Part shown: positions 27,171 through 36,445 of the stretch, piece after piece
Layout: each line of letters begins with the position of its first letter
Position numbering within the stretch: the first letter of the stretch is position 1
NCBI RefSeq assembly: GCF_000023945.1
Contig: NC_013158.1
Location: forward strand, 682,001 to 746,000
DNA length: 64,000 bases
DNA from: Halorhabdus utahensis DSM 12940
GTDB lineage: Archaea > Halobacteriota > Halobacteria > Halobacteriales > Haloarculaceae
Direction of reading: 5' to 3'
Program-made: the position numbers and the translations under genes
The notes under the pieces: generated by a model
The model's database searches: none
What the model was told of the DNA's origin: nothing
The model's input: only the letters and a program-made list of their open reading frames with translations

Positions 27171-28442
27171 TCAGACGCCGGCGGCCTTCTCGGCCTCAAC
27201 CTGGACGACGTAGGCGCGGTCGTCGGCGTACTCGGCGGCGATCTCTTTGGCGCGTTCGGTCCCGATCTGGTTGAGCGCCCACGCCGCGCTGGCCCGGGCG
27301 TCGTCGGCGTCGTCCTCGGCGAGGACGTCCGCCAGGGGGTCGATCGCCCGCGTATCTCCGATGAGTCCGAGCGCGCGTGCGGCCGAACTCCGGACGCTGT
27401 CGGTGTCGTCGTCGAGGCAGTTCGCGACCGCCTGCGTTGCCTCGTGGCTGCCGATCTCGCCGAGGGCGCGCAACGTCACCCGCTGGAGCGCGGGGTCGCC
27501 GTCGAGGAAGTCCACAAGTGTCTCGACCGCTCGGTCATCGCCGATCTTCCCGAGGACGCGGATCGCCTGCTTGTCCCGGCGCTGGGCGAGTTGGTGAACC
27601 GGGTCGAACGCCTCGGGCGGGCCGACTCGCTCGAACGCGTCGAGGATGTTCTCCTCCATGAACTCCGAGTCCATGAGATCGAGTGCCAGGAGGATCTGTT
27701 CGACGTCGTCGGGATCGCGGCTCTGCTTGTAGCGGTGCTCCCAGGAAAGCACGGCGTTGAGCTCCGGCGGGAAGTCCTTGCGGTGCTCGCCCTCGATAAC
27801 CTCGTAGAATCCCTCATAGCGGAGTTTTGCCCGGACGGAGAGGTCGTCGAAGGCTTCGGCGGCCTCGATGTCATCGGCGAGTGTCTCGGCCGCGTCGAGC
27901 AGCGACGCGATCACCTCGCTGTCGTCGTCGGGATCCAGATCGCGGTCGGCGAGGACATCGCTTGCTGCGGTGAGTGCCTCGCTCGCGGCCTGGATGTCGC
28001 CCGCGCCGTTCACGTCGACGTGCTCGGCGACGGCCTCGCCGAAGGCTTCGACAGCAGCGATCACTGCTTCCTCGCCGTCGTCAGTCCAACGCGTCTCGCT
28101 GACCGTCCCCGCGGCGGTCTCGACCTGCTCGGCGATGTCTTCGACGTATGGACCGCGCTGATCCGCAACGCCGTCCCGAAGGTCGCTCAGCCGATCTTCG
28201 AGCGCTTCCTGAGGATCGTCTTCGTCCTCGTCCGGTTCCGGGAGGTCGGCGTCCACCAGGTCCTCCTCGATGGCCGACAGCGTTCCCTCGACATCGTCGA
28301 GGTCAGCTTCCGTCTCGGCAGCATCGAGCGTGTCCTCGGCGTCATCGAGACGCCCCTCGAAGTCCTCGACTCCGAGTTCCGCGCCATCTCCGGACGCGCC
28401 GTCAGTTCCGTCCGGCTCGGCGTCGTCGTCACCGTTGGTCAT
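27171..28442 (-). CDS. HEAT-repeat (PBS lyase-type) scaffold protein
   Basis: 423 residues from the ATG at 28442. The first about 230 residues are highly acidic and helical, probably coiled-coil. The C-terminal part (about 285-423) contains four to five HEAT/PBS-type repeats of about 31 residues, recognisable by A-I-R-V-L-G-K-I-G-D, T-L-R-A-L-G-E-I-G, A-A-R-A-L-G-L-I-G and A-A-W-A-L-N-Q-I-G. These form a right-handed helical scaffold for protein binding. Partner unknown. A longer start at 28490 adds 16 weakly supported residues. Confidence 0.8.
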   Translation of the reverse strand: MTNGDDDAEPDGTDGASGDGAELGVEDFEGRLDDAEDTLDAAETEADLDDVEGTLSAIEEDLVDADLPEPDEDEDDPQEALEDRLSDLRDGVADQRGPYVEDIAEQVETAAGTVSETRWTDDGEEAVIAAVEAFGEAVAEHVDVNGAGDIQAASEALTAASDVLADRDLDPDDDSEVIASLLDAAETLADDIEAAEAFDDLSVRAKLRYEGFYEVIEGEHRKDFPPELNAVLSWEHRYKQSRDPDDVEQILLALDLMDSEFMEENILDAFERVGPPEAFDPVHQLAQRRDKQAIRVLGKIGDDRAVETLVDFLDGDPALQRVTLRALGEIGSHEATQAVANCLDDDTDSVRSSAARALGLIGDTRAIDPLADVLAEDDADDARASAAWALNQIGTERAKEIAAEYADDRAYVVQVEAEKAAGV

Positions 28443-28572
28443 GGAACGGATTGGGGCTGTGGCGGCCAAGAGCGTTTCCCTTCCCGCCATAGTTGGCCGG
28501 AATCACGGTATGAGAAGCAGCTGTGGAGAGCCGCTGGATGACGTGCTTCCGAATTGCCCGCTGGCCAGCCGC

Positions 28573-29280
28573 TCACGTCTCGACGCGCGGATAGAATCGC
28601 GGGGCGAGCAGCAGGTACGCCAGCGCGACCGTGAGGAGAAGGCGCGGAAACACCCGGGAGGCAATCCCGGGAACGAGTACCGCACCGGCCTGGACGACGC
28701 CCATGCTCAACGCATCCCGGGTCCGGAGGTCGGGATAGGGGATCCGGGTAATCATCAGGTACGCGAGGACGCCGACCGCGCCGACCAGCCACCACGCCGG
28801 AAGGTCGATGGCGAGCACTGCGGCCGCAAGCACCGTCGCAGCAAGCGTCGACTGGACCCCTTCGGTGACGCGCTCCTCGATATCGTAGGCGGTGTACATC
28901 GCCAGCCGGATCACCGCGGCAGTCACGAACAACGCGGGGACCCCGACGACCACTGCGGCCTCGACGGAACCCAGCAGGCTCGAAACGCTGTCGAGGTGGA
29001 CAGTCTCATCCGCCAGGCTCACGACCACGGCGGCCGGGGCGACGCCGAAAGAGACAGCGTCAGCCAGTGAGTCGACGAACTCGCCGACCGGCGTCGAGCC
29101 GTACGAGCGGGCGATCAGTCCGTCGAGGCCGTCCGCGATCGCTGCCAACAGGATGAGCCGTGCGGCCAGGGCGGGATCCAGGGGGGCAACGATGATCGCG
29201 ACGAACCCGACCACGACGTTGGCGACGGTGACGACGTCGGCGAGACCGAGTCGGCCCAGGAATCGCGGCCGCAATTGCAT
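28573..29280 (-). CDS. CDP-alcohol phosphatidyltransferase (archaetidylserine synthase-like)
   Basis: 235 residues with eight hydrophobic segments. The first cytoplasmic helix pair holds the family signature ADGLDGLIARSYGS followed by G-EFV-D-SLA-D, giving the D-x2-D-G-x2-A-R...G-x3-D-x3-D metal and CDP-alcohol site. The phosphatidylserine/archaetidylserine synthase class is favoured by the position of GVAPA after the motif (SFGVAPAAVVV). It would make the polar head group of ether lipids in the membrane. Confidence 0.83.
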   Translation of the reverse strand: MQLRPRFLGRLGLADVVTVANVVVGFVAIIVAPLDPALAARLILLAAIADGLDGLIARSYGSTPVGEFVDSLADAVSFGVAPAAVVVSLADETVHLDSVSSLLGSVEAAVVVGVPALFVTAAVIRLAMYTAYDIEERVTEGVQSTLAATVLAAAVLAIDLPAWWLVGAVGVLAYLMITRIPYPDLRTRDALSMGVVQAGAVLVPGIASRVFPRLLLTVALAYLLLAPRFYPRVET

Positions 29281-29410
29281 ACCCTGGCGTTGGCGAGCGT
29301 CGCCTTAGTCGGTTCGATCTCTCCCGGCAGGACGCACTGCTCGACCCGTGCCTTCCGGCAGGGGCGACAGCAACCGGGAAGACTTTGTTCCGTTCGACCG
29401 AAGACGCGAT

Positions 29411-29845
29411 ATGATCGACCGGCGGACGTTCCTCGCCACGACGGGAGCCCTCGCGACCGGCCTCGCCGGCTGCCTCGGACGTGGCGCGGACAGCGGGAAC
29501 CACGACATCGGGATGTCGAGCAGCGCCTTCCTCCCCGCCGAGTTGCGCGTCGAGCCCGGAACAACGGTCGTCTGGAAGAACACGAGCACCCACGCCCACA
29601 CCGTCACGGCATACGAAAACACGCTCCCCGACGGAACCGAGTACTTCGCCTCCGGCGGTTACGAGACCGAACAGGGGGCCCGCGACGCGTGGTACGAGAG
29701 CGGCGGCGGCGCGATCTACGCCGGCAAAACGTTCTCACATACCTTCGAAGAACCTGGCCGCTACTCGTACGTCTGCATCCCGCACGAATCGAGCAATATG
29801 GCCGGCGTGATCCTCGTGGGCGACGTCGGAGAAGCGGACAGCTGA
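29411..29845 (+). CDS. Halocyanin-like blue copper lipoprotein
   Basis: 144 residues. A Tat-type start (DRRTFLATTGAL) and lipobox LAGC (Cys20) show an exported lipid-anchored protein. The plastocyanin fold carries the copper ligands: a histidine in THAHTVTAY and the C-terminal CIPHESSNM set (Cys, His, Met). It acts as a small electron carrier outside the membrane. The ATG at 29411 begins the signal peptide directly. It is flanked by oppositely oriented genes on both sides. Confidence 0.87.
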   Translation: MIDRRTFLATTGALATGLAGCLGRGADSGNHDIGMSSSAFLPAELRVEPGTTVVWKNTSTHAHTVTAYENTLPDGTEYFASGGYETEQGARDAWYESGGGAIYAGKTFSHTFEEPGRYSYVCIPHESSNMAGVILVGDVGEADS

Positions 29846-29884
29846 TCGCCAGTCATTGCAACCGAAACCGAAGCAGAAACGGCG

Positions 29885-30505
29885 TTATTCCTCGACGTCG
29901 ACGCTCGTCTCTTCCTCTTCGGCGACTTCTTCGGGATGGGCTTCGAGCGTCGTCTTCTGGATCTCGACGCGGCGAAGCGGGTAGATCGTCTTCGCCTCGT
30001 TGTAGATCGCACTCGAGAGCCGACCCTCGACGACGCTGTCGATCAGATCGTCGAAGGTCCGTTCCTCGGCCGCCTCCTCGATCATCTCGACCATCTGCTC
30101 GCGGATGGCCTGCTCCTGGCTCGCGTCGGCCTTCTTGGTCGTCAGCGCGACCGGCTGGATCTGGACGCGGTAGTCGTCCGTCGTCAGCACGGTGACGTAG
30201 GCCTCGACCTTCGAGGAGCCACGGCGCACGAGACTCCGCAGATAGTCCCGCGTGAGTTCGTGTCGGATGAACTCCGTATAGGCCGTGTCGCTGCCCATAT
30301 CGCGGATGCGGAAGGTCAGCTTCGTGTTGTTCTCGCCAGCGTCGTTCCGGAGGTCACCGAGGGTCGTCTCGATGGTCCGGCCGAGCACCTGTTCCGGTTC
30401 GTCTGCAGGGGTGGTGCCGAGTTCCTCGCGGCCGAACTCCTCGGGCGCGAGCACGGTGTACCACCGCTTTTCCTGTGTCTGTCGTGATACTGATCGTTCA
30501 CTCAT
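29885..30505 (-). CDS. rps3ae: 30S ribosomal protein S3Ae (eS1)
   Basis: 206 residues. N-terminal KRWYTVLAPEEFG and the downstream TRDYLRSLVRRGSSKVEA stretch are typical S3Ae features. The C-terminal tail after about 190 is strongly acidic, as common in halophiles. It overlaps pcc1 by eight bases in the operon rps15 - RecJ-like - pcc1 - rps3ae. Confidence 0.95.
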   Translation of the reverse strand: MSERSVSRQTQEKRWYTVLAPEEFGREELGTTPADEPEQVLGRTIETTLGDLRNDAGENNTKLTFRIRDMGSDTAYTEFIRHELTRDYLRSLVRRGSSKVEAYVTVLTTDDYRVQIQPVALTTKKADASQEQAIREQMVEMIEEAAEERTFDDLIDSVVEGRLSSAIYNEAKTIYPLRRVEIQKTTLEAHPEEVAEEEETSVDVEE

Positions 30506-30743
30506 GAGTAGGGTGTGTCTTCTCGTTCGATAGCTGTACGGCGACGGAGAGGTTCACGACGTAGTCATCGACCGTCGCGGCGAGGCCAGGAGTCGTCTCC
30601 CGGTCGATCGTCGTCTCGACGGTCCGTTCCTCGACTGTCGTCGTCATCTCCGTGGTGTTGTCCGGTGCCAGTGCCGCCGCGACTTGCGTCGCCGTCTCTT
30701 CGTCCTCGTGGGTCGTCCTGATCGTCGCCCGGCGCTCACTCAT
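30498..30743 (-). CDS. pcc1: KEOPS complex subunit Pcc1
   Basis: 81 residues with a beta-alpha-beta-beta-alpha Pcc1 fold: an R-A-T-I-R-T strand, a helix EETATQVAAALAPDN, paired strands with a TTTVEERTVETTI pattern, and a C-terminal helix with LAATVDDYVVNLSVA. Pcc1 dimerises and links Kae1 in the KEOPS complex, which makes t6A37 in tRNA. Its place between ribosomal protein genes is a conserved archaeal arrangement. It overlaps both neighbours by eight bases. Confidence 0.87.
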   Translation of the reverse strand: MSERRATIRTTHEDEETATQVAAALAPDNTTEMTTTVEERTVETTIDRETTPGLAATVDDYVVNLSVAVQLSNEKTHPTHE

Positions 30744-31884
30744 CGGCGATCACCTCGCGAACGGCCGCGACCAGCGTCTCGGTTGCGCCGGAGACAGTCA
30801 GGTGCGCCCGGTCGGCGTCACCGGCGACCGCTTCGGCGTGATCGATCGACGCCGTCGCCGAGTCGAGGATCGCGCGTGCGTCGTGGTCGGCGATCGCCGC
30901 CAGTGTGGCGCGGTCGCCGTCGGCGACGAGCGCGAGTGGTTCGGGCGAGCGGAAATCCCGTACGAGCCGAGCGACGGTGCCGGTCGGCCCCGCAGTCTCC
31001 GCGACGACGAGTCCCGCGTGTCGCCGAACGGTCGCGTCCCGGACGGCGTCGTGGGCTCGTTCAGCGTGGGTCCGCCAGGCCGACAGCGCGCCTTCAATTG
31101 CTGGCTCGTGACCGAGTGCAAGCGCGACCGCAACGCCGGGTTGCTCGCGAGCGGCGGCATCGAGGACGTCGGCGTACCCGCCGATGGTCGTCAGCGGACC
31201 ACCTGCGTACGGTCGAAGGACATCCTCGACTGCCTCGCTTGCCCGGGAGTCGGCGTCCGCACCCTCGACAGCCGTCAGCGCGACGATCGACGCCGCGCGG
31301 AGACGCGCCTCGTCGTCTTTCGGGTCGAGAGCGTCACGCTCGGCGAGTGTCGCTCGGGCCGCTTCGGGATCGCCCGAAAACGGCGCGTGTACCAACGTCG
31401 AATAGGCGAGCCCATCGGCGAGGTCGGCCGTCGGGACGGCCACGCCCGGTCGACGCTCGATATCGGCCTCTTCGAGTGCGTCGGCGAGCGCGCCTGTCGG
31501 CTCGTCACCCGCAGCAACGACGCCCGCCGCGGCGAGTGCGACGACGTCGGTCGCGTCGGTTGTCGGCGCATCGAGCGAGCGGGCGACCCCGAAGGCCGCC
31601 ACGCTCGCGGGTCGATCCGATCCGAGCGTCAGGTCTGCATCCTGGCTCGCCGGGCCGAGTGTGACCGTTCGATCCGCTTCGGTCGCTCGCGCGGCGTCCG
31701 CTGGCGTCTGGACGACGCTGATCTGGAATGGGACGCCGATCGCATCGAGCGCGCGGGCGAGAACGCCCGTCGCGGCGATGGCGTCACCGGTCGCTACGGG
31801 TGCGAGGTGGACGAGCCCAGCCTCGCGGAGGCGACTGGCGGCGTCGCGAGCGCCCTCACCCGACTGGCGACCGGTGGTGGACAT
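30736..31884 (-). CDS. RecJ-like DHH-superfamily protein lacking the catalytic residues
   Basis: 382 residues, annotated as exonuclease RecJ-like in haloarchaea by gene order with rps15 and rps3ae. The usual first motif H-x-D-x-D-G-I is degenerate here (VHLAPVATGDAIAAT, about 25-39), there is no DHH triplet anywhere, and the C-terminal GGGH motif is missing. Overall alanine/aspartate-rich alternating strands and helices are kept. By analogy with Cdc45 and other dead RecJ homologues it may be a scaffold in replication or RNA processing; this is inference. Stop and start codons abut or overlap both neighbours, so expression is tied to ribosomal proteins. Confidence 0.7.
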   Translation of the reverse strand: MSTTGRQSGEGARDAASRLREAGLVHLAPVATGDAIAATGVLARALDAIGVPFQISVVQTPADAARATEADRTVTLGPASQDADLTLGSDRPASVAAFGVARSLDAPTTDATDVVALAAAGVVAAGDEPTGALADALEEADIERRPGVAVPTADLADGLAYSTLVHAPFSGDPEAARATLAERDALDPKDDEARLRAASIVALTAVEGADADSRASEAVEDVLRPYAGGPLTTIGGYADVLDAAAREQPGVAVALALGHEPAIEGALSAWRTHAERAHDAVRDATVRRHAGLVVAETAGPTGTVARLVRDFRSPEPLALVADGDRATLAAIADHDARAILDSATASIDHAEAVAGDADRAHLTVSGATETLVAAVREVIADE

Positions 31885-32349
31885 CTATTCGAGGAGGGAA
31901 ACGGCGACGTCGTAGCTGTAGGTGAAGTCCGCCTCGAGCTTGTCGCCGCGGTAGTAGTCGACGAGCCGGCGGATCTTCGACTCCGTGTTCTGGAGGGCGC
32001 GCTTGTTCTGGGCGTCGCCGGGATTGTCGTTCATGTGCTCCCGGAGACGGATGGCCCGCTCCATCAGATTCCGGAGATCTTCCGGAATCTCGGGGTCGGC
32101 GTCGTTCGCCTCGAGGATCTCGGTCACCTTCTTGCCGGTGGCAAGGGAGACATCCGGGATCGGTGTGCCCTGGACGCCCTCGTCGCGCAACTTGACGCCG
32201 ATCTCGCTCGGGCTGTGGCCCTGTTCGGCGAGTTCGACGACGCGCTCCTCGATGTCGTCTTCGTCTACGTCGCTCCACTCCGGTGGGTCATCTGCCACTG
32301 GCTTGTCCGAGTCGGACGAGCCGCGGCGGCGTGTATGCATTCGTGCCAT
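31885..32349 (-). CDS. rps15: 30S ribosomal protein S15 (uS15)
   Basis: 154 residues starting MARMHTRRRGSS, the archaeal S15 N-terminal signature, followed by the acidic archaeal extension and the four-helix S15 core (about 70-154) with LMERAIRLREHMNDNPGD and KRALQNTESKIRRLVDYY. The ATG at 32349 is chosen by this conserved start. It is the first gene of the operon that includes pcc1 and rps3ae. Confidence 0.95.
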   Translation of the reverse strand: MARMHTRRRGSSDSDKPVADDPPEWSDVDEDDIEERVVELAEQGHSPSEIGVKLRDEGVQGTPIPDVSLATGKKVTEILEANDADPEIPEDLRNLMERAIRLREHMNDNPGDAQNKRALQNTESKIRRLVDYYRGDKLEADFTYSYDVAVSLLE

Positions 32350-32650
32350 GGTCTGAATTGGAACACCTGAGACCGCCACGTGTGGCCGGATCGACCGACG
32401 CGACCGACTGGTCGGGTCGCCGATCCCGGCCGGACACGTCCGCAATCCCAAGTCGCGCACGGCGAAAGAGGCCTGAGGTGAGTGTCACCCGCGCGACGCG
32501 TCAGATTTGCGATCGTGTGTTCCCGTAGGATCACTCGGGAGTCGGCCACTAAACGGTTTCTACTTCAGTCCCAGGCGAAAGGTATGCAGCTACCGGGAGC
32601 ACACTCGAACGGCCACTCGACTTATACGCCTGCACCTCGAATTCTCAGTG
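32350..32650. promoter_or_regulatory. Divergent intergenic region between rps15 and the pilin-like gene
   Basis: 301 bases without a supportable gene. For the plus-strand gene a TATA-like CTTATACG (32621-32628) lies about 27 nt before the ATG at 32651, predicting a leaderless transcript. For rps15 no equally clear TATA box is present near the start; an AT-richer segment around 32551-32575 might serve and would give a leader of more than 150 nt. Confidence 0.45.
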
Positions 32651-34192
32651 ATGATATTCCCCGGATCCGACGAGCGATCCCAGTCGGAAGTACTTGGGAC
32701 AGTGCTGTTGCTCGGGCTCGTGGTCGCCGGCGTCGGCATTCTCGGGGTGGTTGGGACAACCGCACTGACGGGGACTCAACAACAGGTTGGCGTCGAGCGC
32801 GCCATCAATTCGATGACGCTGTTCGACTCGCGCGCGGCGCTGGTGGGGCTCGGCGACGCCGACGCCCAGGCAGTCGACTTCGGGACTGGTCAAGGCAGTT
32901 ACGAGGTGCAGCCGGATGCTGGACGGATCCAGATCACCCACTACAATTACAGCAACGAAGGGCGCACGGAGATGATATACAACGAGACGCTCGGAGCCTT
33001 GGTTTTCACATCGGGCGAGACGGAGATCGCCTACCAGGGTGGCGGCGTCTGGCGGCGCGGAGCGAACGGGGGCAGTCTGCTGCTGTCGCCGCCGGAGTTT
33101 CACTACCGTTCGGCGACGCTGACGCTGCCGATCATCCGGCTGGCAAACACTGCCGTCGACAGAGCGGGCGGCGGCCCCAGAGCGGTTGTCGAACCACGCG
33201 AACGTGCTCGGAAGATATTCCCGAACGAATCCGCGACAGCTGACGGGTCCAGCGAGGTTGGGGCACCCTATGACCCCAACAGTGCCGGCAACGAGTTAGC
33301 CTACGCGAACGCGATCCGCAACGGATCGGTCCAGATCACCGTCCAGAGCCGGTATTACCTGGGCTGGGCGCGGTATTTCAATCAGCGAACGGACGGCGAT
33401 ATCGAGATTTTCAAGTCCAACCAGTCGGTGCGCCTCGAACTCGAGACGATCGGCGGCAGCATCGGGGACTTCGACGTGCCACTGGACGGGAATGCCCTGC
33501 CTGTTCAAGGGATCGCCGCCGACCACCCGTTGACGGACTTCGAACTCACGCTCGCGCCGGACGGTCACTACGGCAACTTACACTGGTCGCTGTACGCTGA
33601 CGAGGGCAACGAGGGCGTCGAAGTTCACTTTCACTCGTCAAATCCCGGGAAATGCAAGAGCGGATCCTTCGACGGTGAGCTCCGGCTCAGCGTCTATTAC
33701 TTCAACGACACCGGAAGCGAGTACTATCACGAGGAGTGGCGAAACGAAACGATCGATCCGAACTCGAACTCGGACGTTTCGATCTCGTGTCCGAGCGGGG
33801 AATTGAAAGCCGATCTTCTCGGTGACATCACGATGACGTACGACGACATCGAGGACATGCCGGGCGTCAGTGGGAGTTCCAACAAGTGGTACTTCGGCTC
33901 GAAGATCACCGGCGAATCGATCACCGGCCCGACCGAGACGCTCGACATTCACAGCGTCGACCCAGGTCAAAAATCCGTCGGCGGGACGGCCGATCTCGGC
34001 CTGCTCGTCGACCACTACCTCGGACTGATGGGACCACAGTACGATCTCACCGTGACAGACGGGCCCGGCGGTTCGAGTCGGGTCGACGAGAGCGCCTCGA
34101 CGGGCACGCTCTCGTTTGACTCCGCGACGTCGGCGGAGTATCTTACCTTCCTCCACATCACCGAAAACGAGATCGACATCGCCCTGGAGTGA
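32651..34192 (+). CDS. Large pilin-like secreted protein, haloarchaeal family
   Basis: 513 residues from the ATG at 32651. The N-terminus has a short charged leader (FPGSDERSQSE) and one long hydrophobic helix (VLGTVLLLGLVVAGVGILGV), the type III/archaellin-pilin signal layout with cleavage before a glutamate or glutamine-serine. The rest is a large beta-rich extracellular domain with many N-x-S/T sequons and two cysteines in the C-terminal half. No enzymatic motif is seen. It converges on a five-gene operon of similar small proteins, so all six may build one surface structure. Confidence 0.72.
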   Translation: MIFPGSDERSQSEVLGTVLLLGLVVAGVGILGVVGTTALTGTQQQVGVERAINSMTLFDSRAALVGLGDADAQAVDFGTGQGSYEVQPDAGRIQITHYNYSNEGRTEMIYNETLGALVFTSGETEIAYQGGGVWRRGANGGSLLLSPPEFHYRSATLTLPIIRLANTAVDRAGGGPRAVVEPRERARKIFPNESATADGSSEVGAPYDPNSAGNELAYANAIRNGSVQITVQSRYYLGWARYFNQRTDGDIEIFKSNQSVRLELETIGGSIGDFDVPLDGNALPVQGIAADHPLTDFELTLAPDGHYGNLHWSLYADEGNEGVEVHFHSSNPGKCKSGSFDGELRLSVYYFNDTGSEYYHEEWRNETIDPNSNSDVSISCPSGELKADLLGDITMTYDDIEDMPGVSGSSNKWYFGSKITGESITGPTETLDIHSVDPGQKSVGGTADLGLLVDHYLGLMGPQYDLTVTDGPGGSSRVDESASTGTLSFDSATSAEYLTFLHITENEIDIALE

Positions 34193-34237
34193 GAGCCGTA
34201 ATTGCGCCCGTGAACAGAGACGGGCCGGAGACCCAGT

Positions 34238-34987
34238 TCAGGTCGAAATAGAGACGTCGATCCTGACGACCGAAACGGCGACACGCGTGGGTACCCCCGA
34301 GGCAGTGAGATTGCAAGCCACGACATCACTCGGAGTGACACCGCCGGAATGACACGAAACGCCCGGCCGCTGCAAGGCCGTCTCCCACTGTTCCCAGCGC
34401 GGTGACGTGACGTTGAGCCAGAGGGGGTCCTCGGTCCCGTACTCGGCCAGAAATGCCGAAGCACGCTCACTTCTGAGGCGGACGGTTCCGCCGGTGACGG
34501 AATCTGCCTGCCGAGATCGCGTACCGACGACGGTCACGTGGACGCCATCGGGAGCGGTGATCACTGGCGGTTCACGGAGCACGACGCCACTATCGTCCTG
34601 CGTCCGAAAGACAGCGCCACCCTCGTAGACGATCCGGGATCGCGCCTCACCCTCGTAGACGATCGGCGTGATCTGCTGGCGGAGCAGCGTCGTCGATCCG
34701 TTCGTGACGTTCATCGTGATCGGCGTCCCGAGCGAGAGACTGGCCGAGGCAAGGTCGATCTCGGTCGCGCGACTCGGCGCGCCGCTCGCGTAGACGTCCC
34801 CCAGGTTCTCGGCGATCACGTCGAACGCCCGCTCGGCGTTGTCGATTTGCTCGTTCGTCCGGATATCCGCAAGCTCCGAAAGACCGGTCGTCGAGACGAT
34901 GACGACTGCGCCCAGGATCAGCGCGAACACGAGCACGTACCCGATCACGTCACTGATCCCGCGATCGTCCAGTGGTGTCTCAGGCAT
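34238..34987 (-). CDS. Pilin-like membrane-anchored protein
   Basis: 249 residues. Leader DDRGISDVIGYVLVFALILGAVVIVSTTGL: a charged start followed by one hydrophobic helix (about 10-36), then a beta-rich domain with sequons and a Cys pair near the C-terminus (SCHSG, VACNL). It is the last gene of the minus-strand pilin-like operon and overlaps the preceding gene by eight bases. Function unknown. Confidence 0.7.
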   Translation of the reverse strand: MPETPLDDRGISDVIGYVLVFALILGAVVIVSTTGLSELADIRTNEQIDNAERAFDVIAENLGDVYASGAPSRATEIDLASASLSLGTPITMNVTNGSTTLLRQQITPIVYEGEARSRIVYEGGAVFRTQDDSGVVLREPPVITAPDGVHVTVVGTRSRQADSVTGGTVRLRSERASAFLAEYGTEDPLWLNVTSPRWEQWETALQRPGVSCHSGGVTPSDVVACNLTASGVPTRVAVSVVRIDVSIST

Positions 34988-35486
34988 TGTCCACCTCGAT
35001 CTCGTCGTCGCCGTCGTCGTAGCGGATCACCACGCTACCGCCGACCGCCACGCTCGGCCCGATCGCCGTCGAACTGTGGATGGGGACGGTGATTGACATG
35101 TCCCGGTTTTTCGTTCGGAGTTCCAGAGCCGGGTCCGGGCCACTCGTGAGTTCAACGACGTACGGTTCGCCGGCGATGCTCTCAGGTAGATCCCGCCTGA
35201 TCTGTCCTTCGTCTATCCGGGACGGGCTCGCGGCGACGACGCGGTCGAGGCGTTCGATATCACTGGCCAGCTGTTCGCCGACGATCTGTAGTTCCGTCTG
35301 GATGGCGCGCTCGCGCTGATCGGTGACGAACTCGCCACCGGCCAAAATGAGCCCAGTTGCCAACAGCGTCGTGATGCCCAGGGCGAGGACGTACGATAAC
35401 GCGGTCGAAACAGCCCGCTCGTTCCCTGCGGTCGAGTCGGCATGCGTTTGGGTGGCGGAGAACCCAGCGCCCTCGCTCACGGCCAC
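34980..35486 (-). CDS. Pilin-like membrane-anchored protein
   Basis: 168 residues. A 24-residue polar leader ends in NERAVSTAL, followed by one hydrophobic helix (about 28-50), then a charged helix DQRERAIQTELQIVGEQLASDIERLD and strands ending in an acidic tail. The layout matches a minor pilin or pseudopilin. Overlaps both neighbours, so it is co-translated. Not assigned to a named family. Confidence 0.7.
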   Translation of the reverse strand: MAVSEGAGFSATQTHADSTAGNERAVSTALSYVLALGITTLLATGLILAGGEFVTDQRERAIQTELQIVGEQLASDIERLDRVVAASPSRIDEGQIRRDLPESIAGEPYVVELTSGPDPALELRTKNRDMSITVPIHSSTAIGPSVAVGGSVVIRYDDGDDEIEVDNA

Positions 35487-36445
35487 TCACCCGGGGCGAC
35501 CCGGACCGTTCCGTTGTAGACGATGCGCTCACTGCGCTGAGTGATCCGAATCTCGGTCGCATACGCGGCGTGTGTTACGCGTGGCGATTCCGACGCAGTC
35601 GGTCCGAAATAGCGATCCGGATCGGGGCTGGTTGCGATCGTATCGTCGTCGACGATCACCTCGAAGGTGCCCGTAGCCAGGTCGCCATGGACCACTTCCA
35701 GATCGTATGGCGGGCCAGGCATGGACGTTCGGAGCGCCGGACACGCGGTGCCGTCGATCGTCCCCGCGGCGAGGTCGATACTCGCCCGCGTGGACCCGTC
35801 CGGGGATGGACTACAGGTGGCGACTGTGCCATCGACCCCCTCGACCTCGACGACCATGTCGGTCGAGTTCTCGTAGACGGCCATCCGCCAGACGTCCCCT
35901 CCGGACGTAGCATTCAGCTGAAAGCACTTGCCGCCGGGTGAACACGAGGTGCTCGACGTCCGGTTGTCCTCGATATCGAAGACGAGCGAACGCGCGTGCA
36001 CGCCGCTTGCTAGCGTCCAGTTCGCCGTCCCGTCCCGGCGCGTCAGGTTTCGCGTCGCATTCGTCTGGCCGAGTCGACTCCCCATCGCGATGGACTCGAT
36101 GGACACGTTCACCAGTCGCCCATCGACGGCGGCCCGTCTGCCGGCGATCTCACGGTAGTCCTCGACGGCCGCCGTCAGGTTGTCCGTGACGTGACTGGCG
36201 GCTGTGTTGTTGTACGTGTTGACGAAATCGAGTATCGATGCCGTCCCGCTTTGGACCTCGTTCCGTACTGAAATCGGGCCGTCGCCGGCCCCGGTCTCAC
36301 TTCGCGTCGCCAGGTTCTCCGCGTAGATAGCCGAGTTGAGGATCAACGCCAGGGCGACGAACAGCACGGCCAGCGTGAACCCGACCAGGAGCACGATCTG
36401 TCCGCGGTCGTCCCGGGAGCGTGCCTCGCCGATCAGATCCGCCAC
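35477..36445 (-). CDS. Pilin-like membrane-anchored protein with DRGQ leader
   Basis: 322 residues. Leader SRDDRGQIVLLVGFTLAVLF shows a charged start, a DRGQ motif and one hydrophobic helix (about 15-42). The remaining 280 residues are predicted beta-rich and extracellular, with about ten sequons and two Cys pairs (SCSPGGKC; ATCSP/TACPA). Overlaps the next gene by ten and the previous one by 13 bases. Confidence 0.7.
   Translation of the reverse strand: MADLIGEARSRDDRGQIVLLVGFTLAVLFVALALILNSAIYAENLATRSETGAGDGPISVRNEVQSGTASILDFVNTYNNTAASHVTDNLTAAVEDYREIAGRRAAVDGRLVNVSIESIAMGSRLGQTNATRNLTRRDGTANWTLASGVHARSLVFDIEDNRTSSTSCSPGGKCFQLNATSGGDVWRMAVYENSTDMVVEVEGVDGTVATCSPSPDGSTRASIDLAAGTIDGTACPALRTSMPGPPYDLEVVHGDLATGTFEVIVDDDTIATSPDPDRYFGPTASESPRVTHAAYATEIRITQRSERIVYNGTVRVAPGEWP

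Noticed and set aside
25828..28541. Two long plus-strand frames opposite the PLD-like and HEAT-repeat genes
   Set aside because: They overlap each other and two well-supported genes; composition is typical of antisense frames.
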